Assembly: GCF_003711515.1 (NCBI RefSeq)
Contig: NW_021167081.1
Location: forward strand, 4,573,166 to 4,637,165
Direction of reading: 5' to 3'
Length of the DNA: 64,000 nt
Source of the DNA: Sodiomyces alkalinus F11
Lineage: Eukaryota; Ascomycota; Sordariomycetes; Glomerellales; Plectosphaerellaceae
Below the pieces are notes generated by a model that was given only the letters and a program-made list of their open reading frames with translations, had not been told where the DNA came from and searched no databases. Position 1 is the first letter of the stretch; every line of letters begins with the position of its first letter. Positions 34,590 to 46,080 of the stretch are shown piece by piece. Both the position numbers and the translations under genes were made by a program.

Positions 34590-37105
34590 ACTACCTCCGG
34601 ATATCTACGTGGATTCCGGATACACTATACTACTTATAGATTAAATATAGCTAATAGATAATACTTATAATATTCGTTTCGTGACCGCAGCTAACCCTAA
34701 GCCTATACAGGGCTTTATAGGAAAAATAACCGTTATAGAGATAACTACTTTTAATTTCTATACTAGCGGATATATCTAGTATACCCCCGTTACCGGTTAT
34801 TTTATAGTAATAGCCTAGGTAATGAATAGTCTCGAAGCTAATATACATCTTAGTTCTAAGTTTCTAAAGATATATACCGTTAATATACTTTACTTAGTCG
34901 GATAACTTCGTATCGCCGGCTACTATAATATTAATATACCTATTATCGGATCCTATAAACTCCCTAGTAAATACCGCCGTAAAGTAATAGTAGCTTTAAT
35001 TATAACGATTCCGCCTTTATCCGCCACGCTTATTCTAGTTCGATATACGAGTCTTCCCCTAGGACCCGAACTCTATTTTAAGCCTGAGGTATATTATTTA
35101 CCTATACCGCACGTCTATAACGCAGAGACGCCTAAAGTCGTATATTGTATTAATAATACCGACCGCCCAATTATACTATATAGATCGGATAGACTCGGAT
35201 CTATCCGGGATAGATAGGACTATACCGACACGGAGTAAATCGAATAGGTTAACGCCTATATTCTAATAGCTATTAAGGGCCACGAATTTAATAACTACGA
35301 ATTAGTCCGAAGAATCGTATCGATAATACCGTAGGAGTTAAGGGATACTCTGCCAACTTCACCTAATTCCGAAAAGCTATACTTAGGGAGATATAAATAT
35401 CGCACTATAAACCCTAAAAGACCGGATAATATCCCAAAATCGTTCCTAAGGTAGGCGTGTATATTTATACTATAAACTCTGCTAAGCCGGAGTAGGTTCG
35501 TAAACTTCTATAAGCTTTTAATATTTAGCGCGATTATAGTATTATCCTATTACTACCTAATAAGCGTATAGGAGTCCATTTAGTTAATAACTAGTAGAAA
35601 GTAAACCTTTACTCCCGCCTATACTAGCTAAATAGTAAGGACCGATAATACCTAGATAATAAATTTAACGATATATATAAAATAGATCGTATAACCTAGT
35701 AAACAAACCCCTACGCCGTTTACTTACCTAGCTTTTATTATCTAGCGTACTACTTAAGGCGTTAAGAAAGGATAAACTATTATAGATCTCCGAAAGCTAG
35801 ATACTATAATTCTACTAGGTATATACCTAATACCCGTTTAGGACGAAATTATATAAAGCCTATAAAGTAAAAAGTAGTTTAGTGCTTTTAACGCTAGCTC
35901 CTTCTTTTATTAGCTTTTAGGTAAAGAGGAGTATAAAGAACGTATAATAATCGTGTTACCCTAAGGTATAGAGCGCCCTAAAGTTATACTAATATGTTTC
36001 TATAACTCCTTACCGTTCGCGTAGATATTTATAGATTAGAGGCTCTTTAAGTATAGGTATTTTTATAAGGTACATATTAACGATATTATTATTTTCTCCG
36101 ATATATTCGAAGAGTACCTAGCTTACCTAAGGATACTACTAAAACTCTTCTAAGAAATTCGACTAGCCCTATCTCTAGTAAATTCCTTTTACGCTTATAA
36201 TTCCGTACGACTACTAGGACTTAAGGTCGACGGCCTCGGACTATATACCACTACGGACCGGATAAAAGCACTCCGATAAATAAAAATACTAAAGAAACTA
36301 TTAGATCTAGAAATATACGTTAGAAAAGTAGGATTCCTATAACGTTTTATTCCTTAGTTCCGACTTAAAATTAACCCCCTATAATAACGTAAGACTAACC
36401 TACTTACTATTACTAAGGCTAACGGATAGATTATACCCTCCCCTCCGAAGCTTATATTATAAAAGTAAACCGGAAAACTCGTATATAAACCGATAAAGAT
36501 CGATAAATAGGCTTTCGATATATTATGGAAAGAGGTTATTAAGGAAATAAAACTTTACTATTATATCCCTAATAAAACCACTTTCCTTAACCTTAACGCT
36601 AACGGACACGGACTAAGCGTTTTCCTATTTTATCTAGTAATCCATTAGGATAGCGGGAAAATCCTCGCATACTCTATTTAACTTATTATATTTTTATCTA
36701 GAAAACTAACCGCTACGGAACGCCGTTATAAGGCTATAAAACTAAAAATCGCCGTACTTATATAGGCGTATAAAACCCTGTATATACGCCTCTAATCGTG
36801 CCGATATCCCGTTATTAGTCTAACGGACTATTAATACACTAAGGGAGTAGTCGAATAGAAGTCGCTAAAGATAACTAACGTGAATAAGATAAATCCACGT
36901 CTAGTCGTTATCTTTATATTCCTTAGTTAATTTCGCCTCGATATTCGCTATATTTTAGGTACGTAAACTATTATCTCTAATACTCTCTTTAGACTTCCGA
37001 TAGTAGATAACACGGATTCGTAGGCTTTAATAGGTATAAAGAAAGTTAAACGCGTTCATAAATTAAAACTAGTATACGCTAGCGAACTAATAATATCTAG
37101 ATATT
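34590..37105 (+). pseudogene. element A protease, reverse transcriptase and RNase H
   Basis: The retropepsin active site reads IYVDSGYTI at about 34600-34630. In the RT, SAFNASSFFYQLL-like sequence (about 35880-35920) is followed by RIIIVLPQG-like and CFYNSLPFAQIFID-like blocks. Motif C is HINDIIIFS (about 36068-36095), with the first Asp of DD changed to Asn. The RNase H runs from LNANGHGLSVFLF (36590) through LSRKLTATERRYKAI (36700) and TDYQYT-like to SQFRLDIRYILGT (about 36920-36965) and FRLP. This type, with lysine-rich YKERIIIV, is close in flavour to element E. About 45 RIP stops. Cut at 37111 by B. Confidence 0.85.
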
Positions 37106-37111
37106 ACTGGT

Positions 37112-37315
37112 TGACCCCGATATAGAGGATCCGGCTATACTCCGGATCTTCCTGAATACGCGCCTAGTTAACGGACCTATATCGCTAAGTTATCGTTATC
37201 TTATAGCCAGCCTAGCACTATAGACTTTTCTCCTTTATCCTTCTTCCTTCCTTAGTTCTAGATAATCCATTAGTACGACCTTACTTAGCACCACGACCTA
37301 TAACTAGTCGTTTAT
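37112..37315 (+). repeat. 5' LTR of element B
   Basis: Starts TGACCCCG and is matched by TAACCCCG at 44059. It contains a C/T-rich block (37225-37260). The end is placed at TTATA opposite TTCACA of the other copy. Confidence 0.9.
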
Positions 37316-37799
37316 ATATCTAGAACTTAGCAATACCCACGCGCTACGCTAGCGATAGATTTGGATCCTAACGCTACCGCCTAGTAACCTATTAGAATTA
37401 AAGAGGTCGTAGAGTAGACGAACTAACGGTTCGAAGAAAATAACCGAGCCCTAAATATAAGGCTAAGCCCTCTCTATAAATAATATACCGATATTAACTC
37501 GAGGCTCGCTCCGATATAAGACTCCTACTCGGAAATACGCTAGTTTATAGACCGATAACGCGCGAGAGAAGAAGCCGATAAGCGATAACGCTAGTTAGTC
37601 GAATAGCTCGTAGCCTGGCTCCTAGGATCGCTTACCCTATAGAACCTAACGCCGCTTAACCTGAATATTCCGGCCCTCTTATAGACCCCGATAATCCTTA
37701 TACTAGTAGAGTCTACCCTATTACCGGTTTTATCGCTAGCGCTATAGCCGATAATAATAATAATCGCCCCGACATTAATATAGATACCCTGTAAGACTA

Positions 37800-38660
37800 T
37801 CGATAGCCCGGCGAAGGTTTTAGAGAAGCGAGTATACTATAACGCGTAGGCCTACGCGATATAGTAGAAGCTTATAATCGATAACGATTTATTCTAGAAT
37901 AATATATAAGCTTAGTATATAATCTATAATTACCTAGGGCCCGAAGTATAATAAGTTATATCGGCCTTTTATAAAAGCGATAGGCCGGATAAGCTTATAG
38001 ACCCTAATAACTTTATAGCGTATCTTAATTATACCTACCTTAACCCTATAGAATAATCACGGGCCGCCTAAGCCTTACGCACGATTAGTTAACGAACGGA
38101 TAAGTTATTTACCGCTTTCCTGCCCCGTTTTGAAAGATAGATCGCCCTTATAGGTAGTACTAAATAGAAAGCTACCGTATAGATCTTATTCCTTAAAGGA
38201 GCGATTATTTCGCGACTTAGAGATAAACTTATCTCTGCCCGAATCCCTACTAACTAGTATACTATATAGGTTAACGGCGTGTAAGAGATTACCGGGAAAC
38301 TCAAAGGCTATTAATTCGAATAAAACTACGATGAATAAGCTTAAGACTATATAACCGCGAAAAAGGATACCGATAGCGATACGAAGATAGGCGGAGTAAA
38401 CCGTGTTAGCAATAGGAAGGCGAAGTAAATAACGCGGATATACTATAACTATAATAAGAGGGGTATATCGCGCGGAATTATAAAAAGCTAGAGGAAAACT
38501 AAGATACAGTCCGGAAGGTTAAGGAGACTTATACCAAGGATTATAATAAGAGCGAGGACAACTCGGAAAAAGAATAGCTCTAACACGAAAATAGGTATTA
38601 GAGCCGATAGCCGCGATGTAGCGGGAGTAAGAGGCTTTTAAAGTGCGTGCTAGTAGTAAC
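37800..38660 (+). pseudogene. element B gag
   Basis: The plus-strand frame gives a Gypsy gag. It has LNPIE-SRAAQALRTI-like sequence (about 38040-38085) and FTAFLPRFERQIALIG (38107-38155). Next is FLKGAI..RLRDKLISARIP (38190-38250), typical of the capsid C-terminal domain. A zinc-knuckle remnant YYNYNKRG (about 38440-38465) matches CxNCNKRGH with Cys turned to Tyr. The nucleocapsid knuckle binds element RNA. RIP stops are common. Confidence 0.7.
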
Positions 38661-41600
38661 CCGGTATTTATAGTAGCTAAAGTGAATAAACCGCGTATCC
38701 TTACCCTTATTAATACTAGTTACGACTACTATACGGCTATAAGTGAATAGTTTACCTAAAGACTTTAATTACTATTAGTCGATAAGACGAATCGATTACT
38801 AAATAGCTTCTTAGAAGCTATTAGGACTATTAGTAGCCCGGGGATCGCTATCTATAAGCTTAAGATTAGCGGTTACCCGTAAAGGATATTCGTGTATATA
38901 GTGCCCGGGCTTAATTAAGATATATTCCTCGGGAAGCCCTGGATAGAATAAAATAATATAACGTATTACGCCAAAGATAAACGGCTTTACTACGGAGTAG
39001 CCGGATTAAATATACGACTTTATTATAAAAAGGAATTTACCGGAGTATAAGTTATCCGCGACGCTTATTTAGTTACGGGATTTATATTCGCGGGTATTAT
39101 TCGACGACTATAATAGAAGGGTAAAGAGGTCTTAATCTAAGGAGTAAGCTTAAAGGATATCGAAAAAGCGTTATATAAGAAATAACTAGTAGACCCGAAG
39201 GACTTTATACCCGAAGAGTTATTACGAGAATTCGGCGACCTATTCGCGCCCGATAAGGCTAATTAATTACCGTTATACTAATTAGGAGTCGATTATAAGG
39301 TAAACCTTATACCCGGAAACGATAATAAGGAACTGTCGCTTCCCTAAAGGCCGCTCTATAATATATCAAGAGAAGAGCTCTTAGTATTAAGGAAAATACT
39401 TACTAACCTAATAGATAAGGGATTTATCCGGGCTAGTGGTTTAGAAGCCGCGGCTCCTATCCTTTTTATAAGGAAGCCGGGTAGAGGACTTCGATTTTAT
39501 TATGACTATTAAGTATTAAACGTGATTACTAAGTAAGACCGTTATCTACTTCCCCTAATCGCCGAGATATTATAGAATCTAAGCCAAGTAAAATAGTTTA
39601 CGAAGCTTAATATAATCGCCGCCTTCTATAAGATTAGGATAGCCTTAGGATATAACTATAAGACCGTGTTCTAAACTCGGTTTAGGCTCTTGGAATAGCT
39701 TATCTACCCGTTCGGCCTAAGTAAGGCTCCCACGACCTTTTAGTGATATATTAATAAGACGCTATAGCGCTTCCTAAACGTCTTTATTACCGCTTACGTT
39801 AATAATATCCTAGTCTACTTTAGTAGGAGTTAGGCCGGCTATAAGGCGAAGGTAAAATAGGTACTCCGCTTACTGGCGGATACTAGTCTAAGCCTAGATC
39901 CGTTAAAATACGAGTTTAGCGTAAAGATAGTAAAGTACCTAGGATTTATAATTACCGCGGGGAAAGGCATATCTTACGACCTAGAGAAGTTATAAGCTAT
40001 TCGTGAGTAGGAAACGCCTATAACGGTTAAGGGCGTGCGAAGCTTCTTAGGGTTTATAAATTATTACCGAATCTTTATTAAGGATTTTTCGGGGATCTTA
40101 GCCCTATTAATAGTATTAACTAAGAAAGACTACGCCTTTTAATAGGGTCCCGAGGAAAAAGCGGCCTTTCGCGAGCTAAAGGCGAGGTTCTAAGAAAGAC
40201 TAATACTATAATAGTAGGACGTAATAAATACGATATTTATTAAAATAGACTACTCGGGGTATACCCTTAAGGGTAGCCTAATATAGGAAAACGCAGACGG
40301 AAATCACTACGTAGTCGTATATTACTCTTATAAACTTAATAAAACGGAATATAATTACTTAATCTATAATAAGGAAATACTAGCGATTATAAGTTATTTA
40401 ATAATATAGCGGGCCGAGCTTATTAGTTATAGGTAGTTTATAGTCCTCTCCGATTATAAGGCCCTTAAATACTTTATAGTAAAGCGAATACTTACTAAGC
40501 GATAAAGCCGATAGACCGGCGAGCTTATATAGTTCGACTTTATACTCGAGTATTAAACGGTAAAGGATAACGCGATAGCGGACGCCCTCTTGTATTAATA
40601 GTAAGATAAGCCCTAAGATATAACGGACGAATAGGAGTAATCTTATTATATTTAATTATTTCCCGATACCGTGATTCTACGTAGTACTCGCTATATTAAT
40701 AGCGGTTAAATAATCTTCGAGGCGGACTAAAAGCTATAGCGATTATAGGATAAAATGCTTACGACCGATAAATAATATTACGGAGCCCTATCTATAGTCA
40801 CCGAAGAAGAATAATAATTCTTATTATTATTAGAATTAAAGCTATAAATAGCCGAGGACTTAGTCCTTACGACCGGGTTATTATTATTCCGCGACTAAAT
40901 TTAGGTGCCCGGGTCTATTAAAGGGTTAATATTACGAGGGAGGATCGTTTAGTTAATTCACGATTTAGTAATCGGAGGATACCCTAAAGACGAAAATACT
41001 ATTACCTTAGTAGCGCGTCGCTTTTTCTAGCCGAGGATAAATAAGGATATCCGATAATTTATCCGGAACTATAAGATCTACGGAAGGGGGTATATATAAA
41101 GAAATACGAAATAAGGCCTTTTACGCCCCCTCCCGGTACTAGAACGAATACGGAGGGACTTATTAATAGATTTTATAATAGACCTATTACCGGCTAGCGA
41201 GAAGAAGGCGCGTTACCTTTAGGTTATGATAGACCGTTTGACTAAGGCTATAATATTAGAAGCGATAAAGATAATAGAAGCTAAAGCTTACGCGGAACGG
41301 TTCCTATACTATTATTTCTCGTTCCACGGATTACCTAGGTCAATTATTAGTAACCGAGGCTTAAACTAGATAAGCAGGTTCTCGAAGTATTTTTATAAGC
41401 TTACACGGATATTATATAAGCTTAGTATAGTATACTACCCCTAAACCTATAAAGTAATAAAGGGTATAAACTAAGAAGTATAAGCTTATCTATAAACCTT
41501 TATCTAATACGCTTAGGATAACTAGGATCGCCTACTACCTATAGTATAACTAGCCCTAAATAACCATAAAAGCTCCGCGACGGGGTTTAGTCCCTTTTTG

Positions 41601-42350
41601 TTAGAATATAGCTACCACGTTAATCCGATCTAGATACCTAAGGAGCCCATTTCGGAACCTAGAGTATTAGCGGCCTATAACCTACTACGCCGTTTATAGG
41701 AAGCGACCGAGTTTGCTTAGGCCGTGATCGTGTTAATATAGCTTAAAAATAAAGAGTCTACTAACTAATATCGTATACCGGCTAAGCCTTTTAAGGTTAA
41801 CGACTTAGTCTAGCTATTATTAGCTAACTATTTAACTCCGCGACTATTATAAAAGCTTAACTAACTCTATTGTAAATACTAAGTTATAAAGGTAATTAGC
41901 CTATATATAGTTAAGCTCGCCGTGCTATTATAGATCTACCCTGAATTCTATATAGACTTATTATATCGCGCGGGCGATAACCCCTTTCCGGGATAGGTAG
42001 TAGATAACCCTTCACCACCGCCTATTTAAGAAGTAACTAATAGTAAATAATAGGAAATTAAGGAAATCCTTTACGCGAGGACGAAAAGGCGAGGCAGGGG
42101 ATTAAGACGTGAAGTACTAGTATAATAGGTAGGATACTATAAGCCTATATAAGAACCTCTAGAGCTATTAGCGTAAACGCGGGCACTTAATAAGTTTAAA
42201 AGGAAATTCGGCTTAGTAGTAATAAATAATAGCCTATTAGATACCTTTACGCTATCACGATATAAGGACCGATATATAAGCGATTATATCGCGATAATTA
42301 CAAAGGAGTAAGAGTCGGATTTAGTTTAGGCCGGATAGGCCCCACGCCCT
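38660..42350 (+). pseudogene. element B pol: protease, RT, RNase H, integrase, chromodomain-like tail
   Basis: The best-preserved pol in the window. RT reads RPLYNISREEL (39350-39380), PILFIRKPGRGLRFYYDY (39460-39510), FRLLEQLIYPFGLSKAPTTF-like (39690-39740) and motif C AYVNNILVYF (39791-39820), with both catalytic Asp codons now Asn. RNase H covers about 40220-40620. Integrase begins at HDLVIGGYPKDENT (40960-41000), then DFIIDLLPASEKKA (41170-41210), FSPFLLEY (41590-41615) and the GKDLV-like KVNDLVQLL block (41795-41820). A chromodomain-like segment with IKEILYARTKRRGRGL (42057-42105) ends near 42200. The frame then continues as a Ser/Asp tail to about 42350, meeting the antisense ORF. Confidence 0.9.
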
Positions 42351-43740
42351 AGCCACGCTTAATATAAGCCTAGATTAATATTCTTAGCCTCGAAATCGCT
42401 ATCCTCGGGATTATCGACTTCCGTAAAAGTCTTACCCTTATCGCCCCGTTATAGATTAGAGTCCGTCTCCTTAACCTCGTTATCGTTTTTATTATCGCCG
42501 TTATCGGGGATTATAACCGCGCTAGTAATAATTATACCCGTAAGCGGAAAAGCCTACCTACACTCCGCGTATTATTAGAGTTTAGAAATTACGATATTAG
42601 CGCGAATAAGTATAAGTATCTCCCTCAGTAGCCGAGTATACTCCCTTAGCTCTATAAGACTAAGGCGTCTAAAATCTTTATCCGATAACGTTAACCCCGA
42701 TAAGGGAGTAGGAGTCATAGAACGGGTATTCTTTTCCGCTATAATATTAGGAGGGATTAGGCCCGAAACTATTACTTTACCTATAACCTTATAAGGAGGA
42801 GATAAGGCTAGCTATTCCGCTCTAATAACGACCTCCTCTAGAGTCGATATATTTAGTGCCGATACTATCTTTTTTACGACCTCTAAAGAAGGGGAAAAGA
42901 CTAGCGTAACTACCTTATTAATAACCTTAGGAAAAGGTAATAAGGCTAACTACGGTACTACCGCTTCTTAGACCTCTTAGGGAGGAGAAGGGGCTAGCGC
43001 CACTATTATATTAGGAGCCTCCGCGGGATATATAGCTATAGATAATATCGCCGTTATCGCTTCCCTAGCTATAAGAGTATCCTAGAATACCGCGTAGGCA
43101 TTAAGATACGGTTCATACTCCTAGAAGAAGGGTTAGCGATACTATCACGACCTCTTAAGGGGAGGAAGTCTTATAGGGGCGTTCTTATTATCGTCGTTAA
43201 TAAGGGTAGCTATCTTAAATAACCTCTACGCGTGGCCTTTGAGGTATATTAGGAGAGGAGTATACCGGTATATCTTCGTAGAGTATATATAGTATTTCTT
43301 ACCCCGACTAGTCTAGCTATAATAAAGGCCCTTATACTTCCTATTAACGACGTTATACGTATAAAGGAGATATAGCTCGGTATAAATCTTACCGGGAGGG
43401 TGCTTAAGCGGCCGACTACCCGCTGATTTCTTCTTCTTCTTAGGCGGCGGTAAGGGCGATAACGCGAATTATTATATAGTTAGTATCGCCTTAAGATATA
43501 AGAGCGTTATACCTATATCGTTATCGGCAGCACGCTTACTACTATTATTACCCTTATTATCGCCGGGGGCTAGCGCCGTTAATAAAAACGATATAAGTTA
43601 GCGAAGGGTTCCTAATAAAAAGATCGCGAGTAAGAGACGGCTTACTTTAGACGGGGAACTCTTAAACTAACCGAGTATTACTATTATTATCTAAGGATAG
43701 GGGATATTAGAGGAATCGTCGTTATAAGGAAGAATAAGTA
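42340..43740 (-). pseudogene. antisense extra ORF of element B, zinc-finger-like unknown protein
   Basis: The minus-strand frame is well preserved, with about 17 TAG/TAA stops in some 370 codons. It carries basic PPPKKKKKSAG (about 43420-43445), a likely nuclear localisation signal. Next is a stretch with Tyr where Cys is expected (LLYTYNVVNRKYKGLYYS then GKKYYIYSTKIYRYTP, 43270-43375). Tyr in place of Cys is what RIP gives, and the spacing C-x2-C...C...C-x2-C-x6-C resembles zinc-binding modules of fungal hypothetical proteins. The rest is helical (VVKKIVSALNISTLEEVV, about 42830-42885; LIELREYTRLLREIL, about 42600-42645). An acidic tail follows (NGDNKNDNEVKETD, 42468-42510). It converges with pol. 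I know no name for it; it could be a regulator, nucleoprotein or captured gene. Confidence 0.6.
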
Positions 43741-44058
43741 TATACGGAACCGCTATTACTGTTATTATTATTTTTGAAGGTAGGGAGGGGAATAGAGGAA
43801 GAGAGGGCCTATAAGGAAAACGGGGCCGATATACCTACGGATAGTATCTACGTAAGGGAGGCCTCTATTACTATTTCGGGTATATAAATAAAGGTTAGTA
43901 GGCGACCTAAGATTTCTTTAATATCGAGGTAAGGACGAGGTAAGATAAAGGGACACGACTATTCCTTTATCACCGTAACGTAAAGGGGAGCTAAACCACG
44001 ATAATAACGCGCGGTTATATAACCCCCGGAGGGAAAGGGGGGGGATAGTATTACGGGT

Positions 44059-44263
44059 TAACCCCGATATAGAGGATCCGACTATACTCCGGATCTTCCT
44101 AACTACGCGCTTAGTCGACGGACCTATATCGCTAAGTCATCGCTACCTTATAGCTAGCCTAGCGTTATAGACTTTTCTCCTTTTTCCTCCTTCCTTCCTT
44201 AGTTCTAGATAATCTATTATTACGACCTGACTTAGTGCCACGACCTATAACCAGTCGTTCACA
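44059..44263 (+). repeat. 3' LTR of element B
   Basis: Partner of 37112-37315. Starts TAACCCCG (RIP of TGACCCCG) and ends TTCACA, followed by CTAGA. Confidence 0.9.
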
Positions 44264-46080
44264 CTAGACTAACCACGATTATACTCTTAACGCTATAGAC
44301 TCCGAATATACCCCGATATATATAGTCATCTATTATACGATACTAGATAACCTAAAAAAGAAATTTATTCGAGTATACTAGGACAACCCTAAGTATAAGA
44401 CCTTAATAGCGTATATACCCAGCTAGAAGTCTAGCGCTAGGACTATAAGCGGATAATATAGGAAGATACTACCTATACTCTACTAGGACGGCCTACTCTA
44501 CACAGTCGGAGAAGCTAGTAACATACGACTAGTAGTTCTAGCGGTCCTGATTTATTAGATACTATAGATAGTTCACGATAATAACTATTATTTTAGGGTT
44601 TAAAGGATAATATACGCCTTAGACGCTTTTAGTTTCCGAGGAAAGGTGCGCGTAGTGATAGAGTAGGCAAGATACTACCCGGTATACCTCGAAAACGCCA
44701 CGAACCGATAAAAACCACTAGGTAAGCTATAACCCAGCGTATATATATCTATACTATTTTCCGTGATTATACTTAATTTTATTATCGGGCTTCTTCCTAC
44801 TAAATATAGATACTCTTTCTAAAAAGTGAAGACGAAACCTATAGATAAGTTTAATATACTCCTTATAATACCCTATAAGACTAGTAAACGAACTCTACTA
44901 ATCCTAGGATATTTACTATATATAGCTAAGGAATAGGCCGAAGTCTTCTTATATATACTTATACTGATAGATTAGGGTCTCCCGATTAAGATTATCTCTA
45001 ATGAAGACCCGAAGTTTCTATTCGAATTCTAGCAGGAATGATTTAAGGCCCTCGGACTTAAACTAGTAGTTTTTACCGCTTAGTATTATAGATAAAGACA
45101 TCCTCCGAATAAAAGAACCATTAAGTCGAGATCGTTATTCGATATTATATTTCGACTAGTAATATTCCCTGGCTAGACGTTTTACCAGCGTTATAGTACG
45201 CACTTAAATAGGCTTACTCTATAACCCTTAGTATATTACCGAACGAGTTTCCATACGGATTTTACCTATAGTTTATCGTACACGTTACCGCGGGCACCAG
45301 ACTACCCTAACCTTTTTATCGCAAATAGAATAACTATATCCGAGACTTATATTATTAGGAGGCCGAGTATTTAGTATTTATTACGATAGCTAATATAAAA
45401 TAACAATACGATACTATAAGACGTATTTATACGTTTTAGAACGATAACATAGTATATCTCCGACTGTATAAAGGATATAAGCTACTAGGATAAGCTAAAG
45501 ACGCCAGGAAATAGTTATAATAGAGAGTCGGACTATTCTATATCGCCAAAGTTATAAACTCTCTTATATACGAATTACATTTTCCGAGAGCCTAGAAGGT
45601 TTATAGAGTTATATTAGTCGCCTAACTACTCCTAGCACTAATATACGACCCTTTTAGCCGAGAAAAGATAAAACCAGGACTAGTTATCGTGGATAGCGAT
45701 AATACCGAATAGTAGTCTTTTAAGATCGAACGACTATACCGTAGGCGTATTATTAGGTTCGGCGGAAAACCTAAGGTCAAATACCTTATTAAGTGGAAAA
45801 ACTGGCCTACTTAGTACGAGGAATAGTATCCCCGATGATTACTAATAGAAAACGTAAGTGATTTAGTTTACGACTTCGAGCGCCGATACCTAGCAACGAC
45901 TACCGAGCTATTTCCTAAAGTAGTAGACTTTAAAGCCGCGGAAAAGAAAATCGTCTAGACGAGTAAACCCTAATTATAAAATCCGGTCGAAGTTAGATTA
46001 CCACACGGGCACCGACTAGATAACGAGGAATATACCGAAATTAACTCGGCAGAAGTCGATCGGACGTAGCTTACCAAATA
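44264..46080 (+). mobile_element. Ty3/Gypsy element A, right part
   Basis: Integrase and chromodomain continuing element A after the B insertion. It fades at about 46080 where LINE2 sequence begins. No 3' LTR was found. Confidence 0.75.
44380..45960 (+). pseudogene. element A integrase with chromodomain
   Basis: Plus-strand reading gives an N-terminal HHCC remnant region (about 44560-44660). The core has LPTKYRYS near 44800 and IKIISNEDPKFLFEF (44990-45030), the canonical IVSDRDPRF block with Asp changed to Asn. Then comes LGLKLVVFTA (45055-45085), equivalent to STAYHPQ. Further on, FPRAQKVYRVILVAQLL (about 45585-45635) matches the integrase C-terminus. IIRFGGKPKVKYLIKWKNWP (45750-45810) is a chromodomain with its conserved YLIKWKNW core. 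It continues the RNase H of 34590-37105 with B removed. Confidence 0.85.

Larger units (their letters stand above)
31781..37111 (+). mobile_element. Ty3/Gypsy element A, left part
   Basis: Carries the gag region, protease, RT and RNase H of a plus-strand Gypsy. It stops at 37111 exactly where element B begins, and its integrase resumes at 44264 after B. CTGG precedes B and CTAG follows it, probably a target duplication with one RIP change. Outer ends are not resolved. Confidence 0.8.
37112..44263 (+). mobile_element. Ty3/Gypsy element B with antisense extra ORF, inserted in element A
   Basis: LTRs of about 204 bp at 37112-37315 and 44059-44263 bound gag, pol and a minus-strand ORF. The flanks CTGGt and CTAGa match a target duplication after one G-to-A change. 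A purine tract (44030-44047) precedes the 3' LTR. The flanking sequence is element A on both sides, so B is the younger insertion. Confidence 0.9.
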
